DNA from: Chryseobacterium gleum
GTDB lineage: Bacteria; Bacteroidota; Bacteroidia; Flavobacteriales_D; Sanyastnellaceae
Length of the DNA stretch: 64,000 bases
Direction of reading: 5' to 3'
Assembly: GCA_945874695.1 (NCBI GenBank)
Contig: CAMCHP010000006.1
Span: 1 to 64,000, forward strand
Shown here piece after piece: positions 18,448 to 27,921 of the stretch. Each line of letters opens with the position of its first letter. The stretch's first letter is position 1. The notes beneath the pieces were generated by a model. It had not been told where the DNA came from. It worked only from the letters and a program-made list of their open reading frames with translations, and made no database searches. The translations under genes were made by a program, and so were the position numbers.

Positions 18448-19119
18448 TTAAAAGTTAAGGAGCGCGAGTCCTTCACTCGCTCCTTTCCGAATAAGAGTTG
18501 CCCGAACGCCACCAGGCAGGGCATCTAAGTTCGGATCGACCACATAAATTTCTGCGTTCTTACGGGTATAGTGTACCAAACCCGCTGCAGGGTATACCTG
18601 CAATGACGTGCCCACAACCACCAAAACATCGGCCTGAGCCACCCACGCAATGGCTTCATCCATCAAAGGAACAGCCTCACCAAACCAAACAATGTGGGGC
18701 CGCAAACGTTGCCCCTTGTTACATAAGTCGTTCGCGGTGACCTCCCAATCCTGCAACGTGCGAATATCACTTGCGTCGACCGAACTGCGTACTTTCATAA
18801 TCTCGCCGTGCAGGTGTAAGATTTGAGTGGAGCCAGCGCGTTCGTGCAAATCATCAATGTTTTGGGTAACTACCCGTACGCGGTACTGCTTTTCCCATGC
18901 TGCGATGTGCAGGTGCCCTGCATTGGGCTGAGCCTGCATGACATTTCGTCGGCGAATGTTATAAAATTCACTCACCAAATCGGGGTTCCGTGCCCAAGCC
19001 TCTGGTGTGGCCACGTCTTCAATGCGGTGCCCTTCCCACAAACCGTCAGTACCTCGAAAGGTCGGTATTCCGCTTTCAGCGCTCATACCTGCACCCGTAA
19101 AAACAACCAAATTTTTCAT
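18448..19119 (-). CDS. cobB: Sirtuin NAD-dependent protein deacylase
   Basis: A 223-aa class III sirtuin that removes acyl groups from lysine using NAD. Motifs are GAGMSAESGIPTFRG, TQNIDDLHERAG, HLHGE with catalytic His104, and VVGTSLQVYPAA. Tyr53 and Arg56 (FYNIRRR) are the pair that lets CobB/SIRT5 types accept succinyl or malonyl lysine. Only one cysteine is present in the whole protein, so the usual four-cysteine zinc site is absent. ATG 19119 is the natural start. A TATTTTTG box lies at 19136-19143 on this strand, 16 nt upstream, back to back with the promoter of the divergent kinase gene. The phoD-like gene follows 40 nt downstream. Confidence 0.9.
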   Translation of the reverse strand: MKNLVVFTGAGMSAESGIPTFRGTDGLWEGHRIEDVATPEAWARNPDLVSEFYNIRRRNVMQAQPNAGHLHIAAWEKQYRVRVVTQNIDDLHERAGSTQILHLHGEIMKVRSSVDASDIRTLQDWEVTANDLCNKGQRLRPHIVWFGEAVPLMDEAIAWVAQADVLVVVGTSLQVYPAAGLVHYTRKNAEIYVVDPNLDALPGGVRATLIRKGASEGLALLNF

Positions 19120-19160
19120 TTGTCTTCGCTTGATTCAAAAATATTCATTTCCCAGTGAAC

Positions 19161-19190
19161 TTGCTTTCGTTTGCACCCCTTGTATCTTTG
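19161..19190 (+). promoter_or_regulatory. Promoter of the propeller histidine kinase (TTG-N19-TATCTTTG)
   Basis: TTG at 19161-19163 and TATCTTTG at 19183-19190 with a 19-nt spacer are an exact consensus match. The box ends five nt before ATG 19196, which fixes the start and predicts a leaderless mRNA. Confidence 0.75.
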
Positions 19191-19195
19191 GCTCG

Positions 19196-22192
19196 ATGAA
19201 TCGGTGTTTTGTCGCGTTATTTATTATTTTGGTCGCGTCAGGTGTTGCGCACGGGCAATCGGGGTTACGCTTCACAAACCTATCGGTAGCCCAAGGTTTG
19301 AGTCAAAATACTGTGAATGCAATCGCAGAAGATCAATACGGCTTTATTTGGCTGGCTACACAAGATGGCTTAAATCGTTATGACGGACGACAGGTTGAGG
19401 CTTGGCCCATGTACAGCTTTGCCCAAGCCCTCAGCGACCGATTTGTAACCTCCGTAGTTTGCTCTGACCGCGGCACGCTCTGGGCCGGTACCCGACATGG
19501 GTTGAATCGTATCGATGCCAATCGGGGAGCACAGCATGTTTTTTTCGCTGCCAATCGTCCGTATCATGATGCAGTTGAAGAAATCATTGGACTCAGCGCG
19601 GGTGCCGCTGTGATCCACTCTGGCGCGCTATACCTTGTGCACGATACCTGCACAAGTTATGCCAGCGCATTGCAATGGGAAGGGGAACGTCCGACGGCCA
19701 TCGCACGCGACCAAGAAGATGTGCTTGTAGCTGATTCAAAAGGACAAATTCACCGCTGGAACGGCACTCAGCGAATGCTTTTGCACGATTTAGGTGAACA
19801 AACCATTTTGGGCTTGCATAGGCATGTTGAGGTGCTTTGGGCATGGACGGCAACCCAGTTGTTTTGCTGGACTAGTGCAGGCTCAAAGACGTGGTCGATA
19901 CCCGAGGGAATAGTGATCACTAGCATTATGGAACATGGCGACGAGCTGTGGGTAGGCACATCGCGTGGTTTGCACTTTCTGCGAGATCGTGGACTGGTTG
20001 CGATGGACGTCACAGAGCAGGCTGCAGAAGGGTTGGCAACCGATTATATTTGCGCTTTGCACCCCGACCGCTTCGGCGGATTGTGGATTGGTTCGACCCG
20101 TTTTGGCGCTTTCAGGCACGATGAAAAAGCCAGCGCTGTGTTACATTTTCCAGGCAAATACTTCGCTGACCCGGTTGTTTGGGCGACGCTCTTAGTTGGC
20201 GATCAGCTTTTCGTTGGCAGCACCGCAGGTTTAGATTGCTTCACTGTAAAACAAGGGTGGAATAGCCAGGGCCTTGATCCCATGAACGGCCTTGAGCATA
20301 CCCAACGCTGGAAAGGTTTTCACACCTCGGCATTGGTTTGGCACGATGACCGCGTGCTCATAGGCACCCGCGATGCAGGACTACTCGCGTTGGAACGCAA
20401 AGGAAGCCATTGGCAACAGATTGAAGTTCTTGATTTTGAGGATGCCAGCGCAGTGTATTCGATGGATGCATCGCTCCCCAATCGAATAGCCATAAGCGCT
20501 GCAAGCCAAGTATTGATTTATGAAGATGGCCAATTGGAACGTTTCACCTTGCTTGAAAAGTCGAACGGTCAAGCGCCTTCAAATTATACACACCACGCTT
20601 TGCTCGACAACGACACGCTTTGGTTGTGTTCAACTACGGGCTTGCATCGATTGAACTTAAACGACTATGCTTACCACGGCTTACACGCAACAGGTGATGC
20701 CATCGGATTGCCTTTTGAAGTGACATCGGCTACGGCACGTGGCCGAGATCAACATTTGTGGGTAGCCACTTTAGGTGGGGGGGTATGCCGACTGAGCCTC
20801 GACGGGAGTCGGGTGGAGGCCGTGTATTCACAAGAACAAGGCCTCTTGAATGGCGTGGTGTACGGCTTGGTTGAGACGGAGCAAGGATGGATTTTCTCGA
20901 CCAATAATGGGATTTCGGTGCTCACTCCAACAGGTCACGTGCGCAATTTCACTGCACGAGCCGGTATTCCTTTTAGTGAACACAGCCAGAACGCCTACGG
21001 CGAACTCGATGGGCTGCCGTGGTTTGGAGGCATCGATGGATTTTATATCCTTACACCATCCTATTTTGATCGACCGCGTGACGATCGGAAATTGGTAATT
21101 GATGAAATGCGTGTGAACTATCAAACCACGCATCCTGCCGACAGGCAGCATTTCTTAAGCCACACCGCCAAACAACGCACCATTGCGTTAAGGCCAGGAG
21201 ACAACAGTTTATCATTGAATGTGCGGGTGCCTGGTTTTGTGAACGACCAAGTTCTTGTTTTCTATCGCATGCAAGGTGTTGTTGATGAATGGGTTGAACT
21301 TGATCGCACATCAAATCAAATTCTGTTTACAACCTTGCCGGGTGGAGCGTACATGCTCGAGCTCATGCACACTGAAGGAGGCCATGAAAGCGCTCAGTTT
21401 GAAGCGTGGGAGATCCAAGTGAAGCCGCCATTTACTGAGCAAATCTGGTTTTTTATTTTGATCGGCGTGTTGCTGACAGGAACAACCTATGCGGTGGTAA
21501 AGTACAACAGTTCGCGGCGCTTGCGCGAAGAGATCTTGAAGCGCGAAGCGGTTGAGCGCGTCAAGAAAGAACGTGAGCGTATTTCGATGGATTTACACGA
21601 CAACATCGGCGCCCAGATTACCCACGTGATTGCGCGCCTTGATAATTTGAGTTATTCGGTGTCAGCTGGAAAAGTTGACGCGCCAGACCAAGCGCTCGAT
21701 CATTTGAGTGATTTTGCACGCGGAACCATGCAGCAATTGCGCGATACCATTTGGGCCCTCGCTCAAGAAGACATCGTGCTTGCTGAATTTATTGATCGGG
21801 TGCATGATTACATGGCGCGCGTTTTAATGGCCGCAGGTACCCAAACTCTGCAGGTGCAACGCGCAGGTGATCTCGATGTGATTATGCCCCATGAAGACAC
21901 GGTACAACTGTTTCGGGTGTTGCAAGAAGCACTGAACAACGCCATGAAATACAGCCAAGGAAGAAACTTCAATTTGATGTTCAAGGTCGAAGGTAAACGC
22001 TTAGGCATTGAATTCGCAGACGACGGCGTCGGATTTAATCTTTCTGACGGAGACGACAAAATCGCCCAAGGTCATTACGGTTTGCGCAACATGCGCATGC
22101 GTATGGAGCGCATGGGTGCGAAGTTTGATATCGTTGCAAAACCGGGAGAGGGCTGTAAAATCAAGATTGACTTGCCTTTGAGTGCAAACTAA
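19196..22192 (+). CDS. Two-component sensor histidine kinase with periplasmic beta-propeller
   Basis: A 998-aa protein. A signal peptide (residues 1-20, ending VAHGQ) precedes a large periplasmic region of two-component-regulator propeller repeats (GLSQNTVNAIAEDQYGFIWLATQDGLNRYDG is the landmark first blade, and similar W.GT.GL strands recur), then a Y_Y_Y-type Ig domain (about 660-745), one membrane helix (about 750-770), a dimerisation domain of the HisKA_3/NarL kind with phospho-acceptor His801 in DLHDNIGAQ, and an HATPase domain (LQEALNNAMKYSQG, FADDGVGF, GLRNMRMR). It senses an unknown extracellular cue. The start at 19196 is set by signal peptide and promoter, though the frame is open further upstream through the divergent sirtuin gene. 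The convergent LuxR-type regulator is its probable partner. Confidence 0.93.
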   Translation: MNRCFVALFIILVASGVAHGQSGLRFTNLSVAQGLSQNTVNAIAEDQYGFIWLATQDGLNRYDGRQVEAWPMYSFAQALSDRFVTSVVCSDRGTLWAGTRHGLNRIDANRGAQHVFFAANRPYHDAVEEIIGLSAGAAVIHSGALYLVHDTCTSYASALQWEGERPTAIARDQEDVLVADSKGQIHRWNGTQRMLLHDLGEQTILGLHRHVEVLWAWTATQLFCWTSAGSKTWSIPEGIVITSIMEHGDELWVGTSRGLHFLRDRGLVAMDVTEQAAEGLATDYICALHPDRFGGLWIGSTRFGAFRHDEKASAVLHFPGKYFADPVVWATLLVGDQLFVGSTAGLDCFTVKQGWNSQGLDPMNGLEHTQRWKGFHTSALVWHDDRVLIGTRDAGLLALERKGSHWQQIEVLDFEDASAVYSMDASLPNRIAISAASQVLIYEDGQLERFTLLEKSNGQAPSNYTHHALLDNDTLWLCSTTGLHRLNLNDYAYHGLHATGDAIGLPFEVTSATARGRDQHLWVATLGGGVCRLSLDGSRVEAVYSQEQGLLNGVVYGLVETEQGWIFSTNNGISVLTPTGHVRNFTARAGIPFSEHSQNAYGELDGLPWFGGIDGFYILTPSYFDRPRDDRKLVIDEMRVNYQTTHPADRQHFLSHTAKQRTIALRPGDNSLSLNVRVPGFVNDQVLVFYRMQGVVDEWVELDRTSNQILFTTLPGGAYMLELMHTEGGHESAQFEAWEIQVKPPFTEQIWFFILIGVLLTGTTYAVVKYNSSRRLREEILKREAVERVKKERERISMDLHDNIGAQITHVIARLDNLSYSVSAGKVDAPDQALDHLSDFARGTMQQLRDTIWALAQEDIVLAEFIDRVHDYMARVLMAAGTQTLQVQRAGDLDVIMPHEDTVQLFRVLQEALNNAMKYSQGRNFNLMFKVEGKRLGIEFADDGVGFNLSDGDDKIAQGHYGLRNMRMRMERMGAKFDIVAKPGEGCKIKIDLPLSAN

Positions 22193-22206
22193 ACAACGAT
22201 TTCGAT

Positions 22207-22848
22207 TCAAAGCATGCCGTGGCGTTGTGCCAGCTGAATGGCTTCAACTTTATTGTGCACTTGCAACTTCTTGTAGATTTTTTCAATGTGTTTGCGCACG
22301 GTTTTCGGTGAAATAAACAAGGCGTCAGCGATGAGAATGTAGCTTTGCCCAACAGCGATGTACTCTAAGATTTCTAATTCGCGGGCTGTGAGTCCAAAAT
22401 CGACACTTTTTTGCACCTCTTTACTTCCTCCACGAATCAAACGCAAGGCTTTATTTGCAATGGCAGGTGACATCGGTGCACCGTCTTCCAGCGCCTCTTC
22501 AATCGCTTCAAACAGTTTGGCAGGCTTTTCATCTTTCAGTAAATAGCCGTTTGCACCAGCCAAAATGGAATCGAAAATCTTATCTGATTCGTCGAAGACA
22601 GTGAGCATGATCACCTTCACACCCGGGTACTCATTGCGCACTTTGCGCGTGGCATCAATGCCATTCATCACAGGCATGTTGATATCCATAAGAATGAGGT
22701 CGGGCCGTTGATTGGTAATTTTATCGAGAACAACCTGACCATTTTCGGCCACCCAAATCACGTCAACGCGTTCAAAGAGTTTGATTTTCTCAATGATCGA
22801 TCCCATCAAATTGGGGTCGTCTTCAGCTATGGCGATTTTGATTTTCAT
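22207..22848 (-). CDS. NarL/LuxR-type response regulator
   Basis: A 213-aa regulator. The receiver domain has the acidic pair in AIAEDDP and phospho-acceptor Asp55 in LILMDINMP, with Lys in LLKDEKP. The LuxR-type helix-turn-helix follows (LTARELEILEYIAVGQSYILIADALFISPKTVRKH region, about 145-205). It is the likely partner of the convergent propeller kinase, whose dimerisation domain belongs to the class that phosphorylates NarL-type regulators; only 14 nt separate the two stop codons. Start is either ATG 22848 or ATG 22854. TACCTTGG (22855-22862, one base off the -7 consensus) abuts the earlier ATG and lies six nt before the later one, so I prefer 22848. Confidence 0.9.
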   Translation of the reverse strand: MKIKIAIAEDDPNLMGSIIEKIKLFERVDVIWVAENGQVVLDKITNQRPDLILMDINMPVMNGIDATRKVRNEYPGVKVIMLTVFDESDKIFDSILAGANGYLLKDEKPAKLFEAIEEALEDGAPMSPAIANKALRLIRGGSKEVQKSVDFGLTARELEILEYIAVGQSYILIADALFISPKTVRKHIEKIYKKLQVHNKVEAIQLAQRHGML

Positions 22849-22976
22849 GGTCATCCAAGGTAATCAAATATTCACAGTTTTCCAAGAAAGGCGACTGGGG
22901 CATTTGCCGTATTTTTAAATCAGGCTGTAGTTCGAAGGATCGCCACCATGTGCTCAAAATTTCGTACCTTTAAGAG

Positions 22977-23504
22977 ATGACACCACGCTTTTTGTTTTTC
23001 GGCTTTAGTTTTTGTTTTTTCGCCTTCGGCGGATGCAAGACGCAACCGCTTGCAACGGTTCCTGAACTTGACCTGACGCGTTATGTGGGCAAATGGTACG
23101 AAATCGCCCGCCTGCCAAACCGCTTTGAGGATGGCTTGAAGTGCATAACCGCTGAGTACGGCCTGCGTGACGATGGAAAAGTGAGCGTGACCAACCGCGG
23201 CATTCAAGTTGATGATGCGCAAGAAGTCAGCGAGTCAACGGGTTACGCCAAAGTGCCCGATGCCCAAGTGCCTGGTGTTTTAAAGGTAACGTTCTTTTGG
23301 CCTTTTTTCGGTGATTATTACGTGATTGATCTCGATCCAGGTTATCAGTGGTCGCTCGTCGGATCGCCAGATCGCGATTATTTGTGGATCTTGTCGCGGA
23401 ACCAAACCCTTGACCAAACTGTGATCGATCGGCTGTTGAAGAAAGCACAAAGCGAAGGATTCGATACCACGCGCCTCATTTACACACCACACGATTGTAA
23501 GTGA
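22977..23504 (+). CDS. Lipocalin family lipoprotein (Blc-like)
   Basis: A 175-aa protein with a hydrophobic signal peptide and a lipobox ending at Cys20 (FGGC). The lipocalin signature YVGKWYEIARLPNRFE is followed by AEYGLRDDG and VTNRG, typical of the bacterial lipocalin Blc, and by FFGDYYVIDLDPGYQWSLV and DYLWILSR. These outer-membrane lipoproteins bind lysophospholipids or fatty acids during envelope stress. ATG 22977 is preceded four nt upstream by TACCTTTA, one base from the -7 consensus. It is divergent from the response regulator gene. Confidence 0.92.
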   Translation: MTPRFLFFGFSFCFFAFGGCKTQPLATVPELDLTRYVGKWYEIARLPNRFEDGLKCITAEYGLRDDGKVSVTNRGIQVDDAQEVSESTGYAKVPDAQVPGVLKVTFFWPFFGDYYVIDLDPGYQWSLVGSPDRDYLWILSRNQTLDQTVIDRLLKKAQSEGFDTTRLIYTPHDCK

Positions 23505-23676
23505 GACCATTAGAAAAGTGGAGAGTAAGCATCTTGTATTGAAACTTTCGTTATTTTCGTGCCTCAAATCAATGACTTAGAAACACACTGAAACGTTCAA
23601 GCACGCTTTACGTATTGAACAGGCAACAACACCTATGACCGTTGCGTAATCATCTTGATCATCCTCGAAAATTATC

Positions 23677-24249
23677 ATGGTTTATCAAATCCTGATTGAG
23701 CTAGATAAGGTACAACCTCGTATCTGGCGCAGAATCCGCGTTGAATCTGACATCACTATGCGGACTTTCCACCACATCGTTCAAATTGCGATGGGATGGG
23801 AAAACTGTCACCTTTACACCTTCGATGTGAAAGGTGAGAAAATTTCGCAAATCGATTTTCTCGAACACGATGACTTCCTCGAAGATCACGAGGTTTATCT
23901 GAACGACTTCTTCAAGAAAGAAGGAGATAAAATGTCGTATATCTATGATTTCGGCGATGAATGGAAGCATTTTATCACCTTGGAGAAAATTGTCGAAGAC
24001 GACGGGAGTTACTTGCCCGTGTGCATTGAAGGCGAGAGAGCTTGTCCTCCTGAAGATATTGGTGGGCTCGCCGGGTACCTCGAGTTCGTAAAGATCATGA
24101 AAAATCCACGTGACGCCGAATTCGACGAAAAGGTCGATTGGTACGGCGGGGTTTACGATGCGGAGACTTTCCGCATCGACTTGGTCAATGAGGACATGGA
24201 AGACCTCGACGATTACATCGAATCAACCGAAACCGATTGGATTTTCTAA
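23677..24249 (+). CDS. pRiA4b ORF-3-like family protein
   Basis: A 190-aa acidic protein with the family signature at the N-terminus (YQILIELDKVQPRIWRRI, then TFHHIVQIAMGWENCHLYTF), a central YIYDFGDEWKHFITLE and the C-terminal CPPEDIGGLAGYLEFV. The family is named after a plasmid ORF but is common on chromosomes, and its molecular role is not known to me. The strongly acidic C-terminus (EDMEDLDDYIE) is usual in the family. No mobile-element features surround it. The exonuclease gene begins 18 nt after the stop, so the two may be co-transcribed. The 172 nt upstream hold no gene I can support. Confidence 0.85.
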   Translation: MVYQILIELDKVQPRIWRRIRVESDITMRTFHHIVQIAMGWENCHLYTFDVKGEKISQIDFLEHDDFLEDHEVYLNDFFKKEGDKMSYIYDFGDEWKHFITLEKIVEDDGSYLPVCIEGERACPPEDIGGLAGYLEFVKIMKNPRDAEFDEKVDWYGGVYDAETFRIDLVNEDMEDLDDYIESTETDWIF

Positions 24250-24267
24250 CCTCCAATCACCCATCTT

Positions 24268-24810
24268 GTGCATTACATCATTTTCGATTTGGAGGCCACC
24301 TGCTGGAGATTGCGTAAACCGCCGCGCCAAGAAATCATCGAAATCGGTGCCGTAAAAGTCGATCCCCAAGGCAACCGTGTGGGTGAATTTAACGCATTCA
24401 TTAAGCCCAGCTTAAACCCCCAACTGTCTGATTTTTGTAAGAAACTAACATCTATTGAGCAAGCGGATATTGATCGTGCTGACGACTTCCAGGAGGTGAT
24501 TTGGAGCTTTGAAGATTGGCTTTTCCATACCGATGATCGCTTTACCTTACTGAGTTGGGGCGATTATGATAAGCAGCAGTTGGTCATGGATGCCGAACTG
24601 CACGCGATCAACATTCCGTGGGTACAAAACCACATTTGCTTAAAGGCTGAGCATGCGAAATTACTGCGACTGCGCGAACCCGTTGGGGTTAAAACAGCCC
24701 TTGAATTATCGGGTTTGAGCTTTGAAGGCACATCGCATCGGGGCATCGTGGATGCCCAGAATACAGCGCGCATATTTGAGCATCATTTCGACGATTGGCG
24801 CTTTGAGTGA
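24268..24810 (+). CDS. DEDDh 3'-5' exonuclease (ERI1-like)
   Basis: A 180-aa exonuclease. ExoI is FDLEATCW with Asp and Glu metal ligands, ExoII lies in LLSWGDYDKQQL, and ExoIII is HRGIVDAQNTARIF with the catalytic His and the last Asp. The acidic residues needed for two-metal catalysis are all present. Closest in feel to the ERI1/KapD/ExoX-like 3'-5' exonucleases acting on RNA or DNA ends; the actual substrate is not evident. The start is GTG at 24268, placing the ExoI strand at residue 3, normal for the family. It is convergent with glpD, only 8 nt from its stop. Confidence 0.85.
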   Translation: MHYIIFDLEATCWRLRKPPRQEIIEIGAVKVDPQGNRVGEFNAFIKPSLNPQLSDFCKKLTSIEQADIDRADDFQEVIWSFEDWLFHTDDRFTLLSWGDYDKQQLVMDAELHAINIPWVQNHICLKAEHAKLLRLREPVGVKTALELSGLSFEGTSHRGIVDAQNTARIFEHHFDDWRFE

Positions 24811-24818
24811 CTGACGTT

Positions 24819-26444
24819 TTACGCAGTTGCAGGCTCTTCTTTCCAGCGGTTGACGCGGAGTAGGGCGGTTTCAATTGATTTGAGTTCGAGCGCTGAACGC
24901 GCAGCATCCCACTTTAAGATTTCAGCCATTATTTTCACAATGTCAGTCGCGTGCGTTCGCACAAAGGCGATGTCAAAATTCAGTCGTCCGGTTCGGCGTT
25001 CAATGAAGTCGAGCGCCGTTTGCACCATTTCGTGTGCGACTGTGTGTTCCAACTCAGCCCGCAGCAAGCCATCAGGGCTGCCCAAGGTTTCAGCACGGGC
25101 GAGGATCGCTTGTGCTGCTCGCCCGTAGGTATGCACCATGTACTCGGCCGTGGTTCGTCCGGCGAAACATCCGATGAATTGCGTGTGAAGTTGCTCAGTC
25201 CATTCGCGCACTTCATGATACGAAGAGAAATCGGCATGTTCCAAGCGAATGCGGTGGGTGCGCACCGCGAATACAGGCAGGTGCAGTTCTTCAAACACGC
25301 GATCGACAACCCGTTCTGCCATCTTTCGGTATCCTGTCAACTTACCGCCCGCGATGCTGATTAACCGGCGGTCTGAAATGAAGATCTCATCCTTTCGAGA
25401 AACGTCTGATGCAGCTTTGCCTGCCTCGTGAATGAGTGGTCGCAAGCCCGCCCACGTCGATTCAACGTCATCCGGCCGCAGGCCGATACCCAAAAACACG
25501 CTATTCACAGCATTCAACAAGTAATGCACATCGGCCGCGTTGGCTTCGGGTTCTTCTTTGTTACCTCTGTAATCGGTATCGGTTGTTCCGATGTAAGTGA
25601 TGGCACCCCGCGGAACAGCAAATAACATACGCCCATCTGAATGGTCAAAATACACGGTTTGTCGCACGGGGAAACGGCGATGCGGCACTACAATGTGCAC
25701 TCCTTTGGTTAGGCGCAGGTGCTTTCCTTGGATGTTTTCTTGTTTTTGGCGCAAGTCGTCGACCCACGGGCCTGCCGCGTTCACAACGCACAACGCGTGA
25801 ATGAGAAAATGCTGTCCGCTTTGATTGTCGCGCACTTCAACTTGCTCAATGGCTTCTTGCGTGCCGTCAAAGCGCAGAGCTTCGCAATAGTTCGCAACTA
25901 CCGCGTCATAGGTTCCGGCGGTTGAAAGCACGGCCATCACCAGTCGCGCATCATCTGTGCGGTACTCGGCGTAGAGGCCACCACCTTCAAGGTCATCGGT
26001 GCGCAATAGGGGTTCAAGCGCCGAGGTTTCTTCTTTTGAGAGCATGCGGCGTCGGTCACTGCCCTGAACACCCGCCAAAACATCGTAAAGTGTTAATCCA
26101 ATGTTGGTTAGCCAATATCCGTAATTGCCATTGCTCACCAAAGGCAGCAACATTTTATCAGGATGCACCAGATGTGGCGCCAGTCGGTGCACGATGGCGC
26201 GTTCTCGGCCGACTTCGTTCACGAGTTTGAATTCGAATTGTTTTAAATAGCGCAAACCTCCGTGAATGAGTTTGGTGCTTCTTGAACTCGTACCACTGGC
26301 GAAGTCAGCTTTTTCGATGAGCGCAACGCGAAGGCCGCGGCTCGCGGCGTCGAGTGCAATACCTGCACCCGTGATGCCACCGCCGATCACCAGAAGGTCA
26401 AAACGTTGCGTTTTTAAACGCTGGAGCGCTAAGTCACGGTTCAT
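24819..26444 (-). CDS. glpD: FAD-dependent glycerol-3-phosphate dehydrogenase
   Basis: A 541-aa enzyme oxidising sn-glycerol 3-phosphate to dihydroxyacetone phosphate at the inner membrane and passing electrons to quinone. The N-terminal FAD motif is VIGGGITGAGIALDAASRG, followed by SSRSTKLIHGGLRYL, a family hallmark, then RGAITYIGTTDTDY and SIAGGKLTGYRKMAE, and a helical C-terminal domain (TAEYMVHTYG). ATG 26444 is chosen over an upstream TTG at 26450 because the ATG gives the normal N-terminus. It overlaps the 3' end of glpK by 11 nt, indicating translational coupling in a glpK-glpD operon. The glycerol facilitator gene is not adjacent. Confidence 0.95.
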   Translation of the reverse strand: MNRDLALQRLKTQRFDLLVIGGGITGAGIALDAASRGLRVALIEKADFASGTSSRSTKLIHGGLRYLKQFEFKLVNEVGRERAIVHRLAPHLVHPDKMLLPLVSNGNYGYWLTNIGLTLYDVLAGVQGSDRRRMLSKEETSALEPLLRTDDLEGGGLYAEYRTDDARLVMAVLSTAGTYDAVVANYCEALRFDGTQEAIEQVEVRDNQSGQHFLIHALCVVNAAGPWVDDLRQKQENIQGKHLRLTKGVHIVVPHRRFPVRQTVYFDHSDGRMLFAVPRGAITYIGTTDTDYRGNKEEPEANAADVHYLLNAVNSVFLGIGLRPDDVESTWAGLRPLIHEAGKAASDVSRKDEIFISDRRLISIAGGKLTGYRKMAERVVDRVFEELHLPVFAVRTHRIRLEHADFSSYHEVREWTEQLHTQFIGCFAGRTTAEYMVHTYGRAAQAILARAETLGSPDGLLRAELEHTVAHEMVQTALDFIERRTGRLNFDIAFVRTHATDIVKIMAEILKWDAARSALELKSIETALLRVNRWKEEPATA

Positions 26445-27921
26445 CGTCAAGCCAATGCATGGTTCGTTTTACGGCTTTCTGCCAACCTTGATACAGTTTG
26501 CGCGCGGTTTTTCCTTCCATGCGGGGATGAAAGGTGCGATCAACGGCATGAAGTTGCGCGATTTGCGATTTAGTCCAAAAACCACATTGAATGCCAGCCA
26601 TGAATGCAGCACCGAGGGCGGTTGATTCAACAGATTGTGGACGCACTACTTCAATTTCAAGAATATCGGCTTGAAATTGCATGAGAAAATCGTTCGCACT
26701 GGCACCGCCATCTACCCGCAGCGATACAATGGGCAGTTTTGCATCGGTAGTCATGGCTTCGAGCACATCGCGGGTTTGATAGGCCATCGATTCAAGGGTA
26801 GCGCGTATAATTTCTGATTTACCGGTGTCGCGTGTCAATCCGAATATTGCACCGCGCGCATACATGTCCCAATAGGGTGCACCCAAGCCCGCAAATGCAG
26901 GCACCACATACACTTGTTCTTGGTAGTTCGCTTTCTGGGCGAAGTACTCTGAGTCTGTGGCGTGATCAATCATTTCTAATCCATCGCGGAGCCATTGAAT
27001 TGCCGCGCCAGCAATGAATACTGAACCTTCGAGTGCATATTCTGTGACCTCATCGGTTGCCCAAGCAATGGTTGTGAGCAAACCATGTTGCGACATGCTC
27101 GGCTGTGTACCGATGTTCATGAGCATAAAGCAGCCTGTGCCATATGTATTCTTGATCATGCCGGGTTCAAAGCAAGCTTGGCCGAAGAGCGCCGCTTGTT
27201 GATCGCCGGCCACTCCGGTTATGGGGATTTGCACGCCGTCAATGGTCGCTACACCAAAGGCCGCCATGGAGGGCAGTGTTTGGGGTAGCGCCTGCCGGCG
27301 GATGCCCATTGCAGTGCAGAGTTCGTCGTCCCAATCGAGCCGGTGAATATCAAACAAGAGTGTTCGGGAAGCGTTGCTGTAATCGGTTGCATGCACCGCA
27401 CCGTTTGTCAGTTTCCAAATGAGCCAAGCATCAACGGTGCCGAAGCACAAATGGTCGCGATCGTGCAGATCACGTGCCTCATCGCTGTTTTGAAGCATCC
27501 ATTGCATCTTGGTACCTGAAAAATAGGCATCGATAACCAAGCCAGTTTTGGCGCGGATTTGCTCGCCGAATCCATGTTGTTTTAAGATTTCACATTGTGG
27601 AGCAGAACGCTTGTCTTGCCAAACGATTGCTTTACCGAGCGGTACACCGGTATGGCGGTGCCACATAATGGTGGTTTCGCGCTGGTTGGTAATGCCGATA
27701 GCTTGGATGTTGAGGGGGGAGATGCCCGTTTGCTTGAGTACTTCATGAACTGTCGCGATTTGGCTTTCCCATATTTCATGTGGATCGTGCTCGACCCAAC
27801 CTTGCTGCGGAAAATACTGCTGGATAGCGCGTTGAGCCATGCCCACCACTTGGCCATGTGCATCAACCAAAACGCTGCGAGAACTGGTTGTTCCTTGATC
27901 GAGAGTTAGAATATATTTCAT
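26434..27921 (-). CDS. glpK: Glycerol kinase
   Basis: A 495-aa FGGY-family kinase that phosphorylates glycerol to glycerol 3-phosphate in the cytoplasm. It begins LTLDQGTTSSRSVLVD, and carries GITNQRETT, WQDKR, LTNGAVHATDYSNASRTLLFD, GVAGDQQAALFGQ, NTYGTGCFML, RVDGGASANDFLMQFQAD and TALGAAFMAG. ATG 27921 begins the conserved N-terminus; an in-frame extension of five residues is unlikely. Its product feeds the next gene, glpD, with which it overlaps. It is divergent from paaA across about 190 nt that must hold both promoters. Confidence 0.96.
   Translation of the reverse strand: MKYILTLDQGTTSSRSVLVDAHGQVVGMAQRAIQQYFPQQGWVEHDPHEIWESQIATVHEVLKQTGISPLNIQAIGITNQRETTIMWHRHTGVPLGKAIVWQDKRSAPQCEILKQHGFGEQIRAKTGLVIDAYFSGTKMQWMLQNSDEARDLHDRDHLCFGTVDAWLIWKLTNGAVHATDYSNASRTLLFDIHRLDWDDELCTAMGIRRQALPQTLPSMAAFGVATIDGVQIPITGVAGDQQAALFGQACFEPGMIKNTYGTGCFMLMNIGTQPSMSQHGLLTTIAWATDEVTEYALEGSVFIAGAAIQWLRDGLEMIDHATDSEYFAQKANYQEQVYVVPAFAGLGAPYWDMYARGAIFGLTRDTGKSEIIRATLESMAYQTRDVLEAMTTDAKLPIVSLRVDGGASANDFLMQFQADILEIEVVRPQSVESTALGAAFMAGIQCGFWTKSQIAQLHAVDRTFHPRMEGKTARKLYQGWQKAVKRTMHWLDDEP

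Noticed and set aside
19007-19195. An N-terminal extension of the histidine kinase by 63 codons
   Set aside because: It would overlap the divergent sirtuin gene and its promoter. The signal peptide and the -7 box set the start at 19196.
22193-22206. A shared terminator between the kinase and response regulator genes
   Set aside because: The 14-nt gap has no stem and no T run.
23677-24249. pRiA4b ORF-3-like gene as a sign of a plasmid or mobile element
   Set aside because: The family is common on chromosomes, and there are no transposase, integrase, repeat or composition signs around it.
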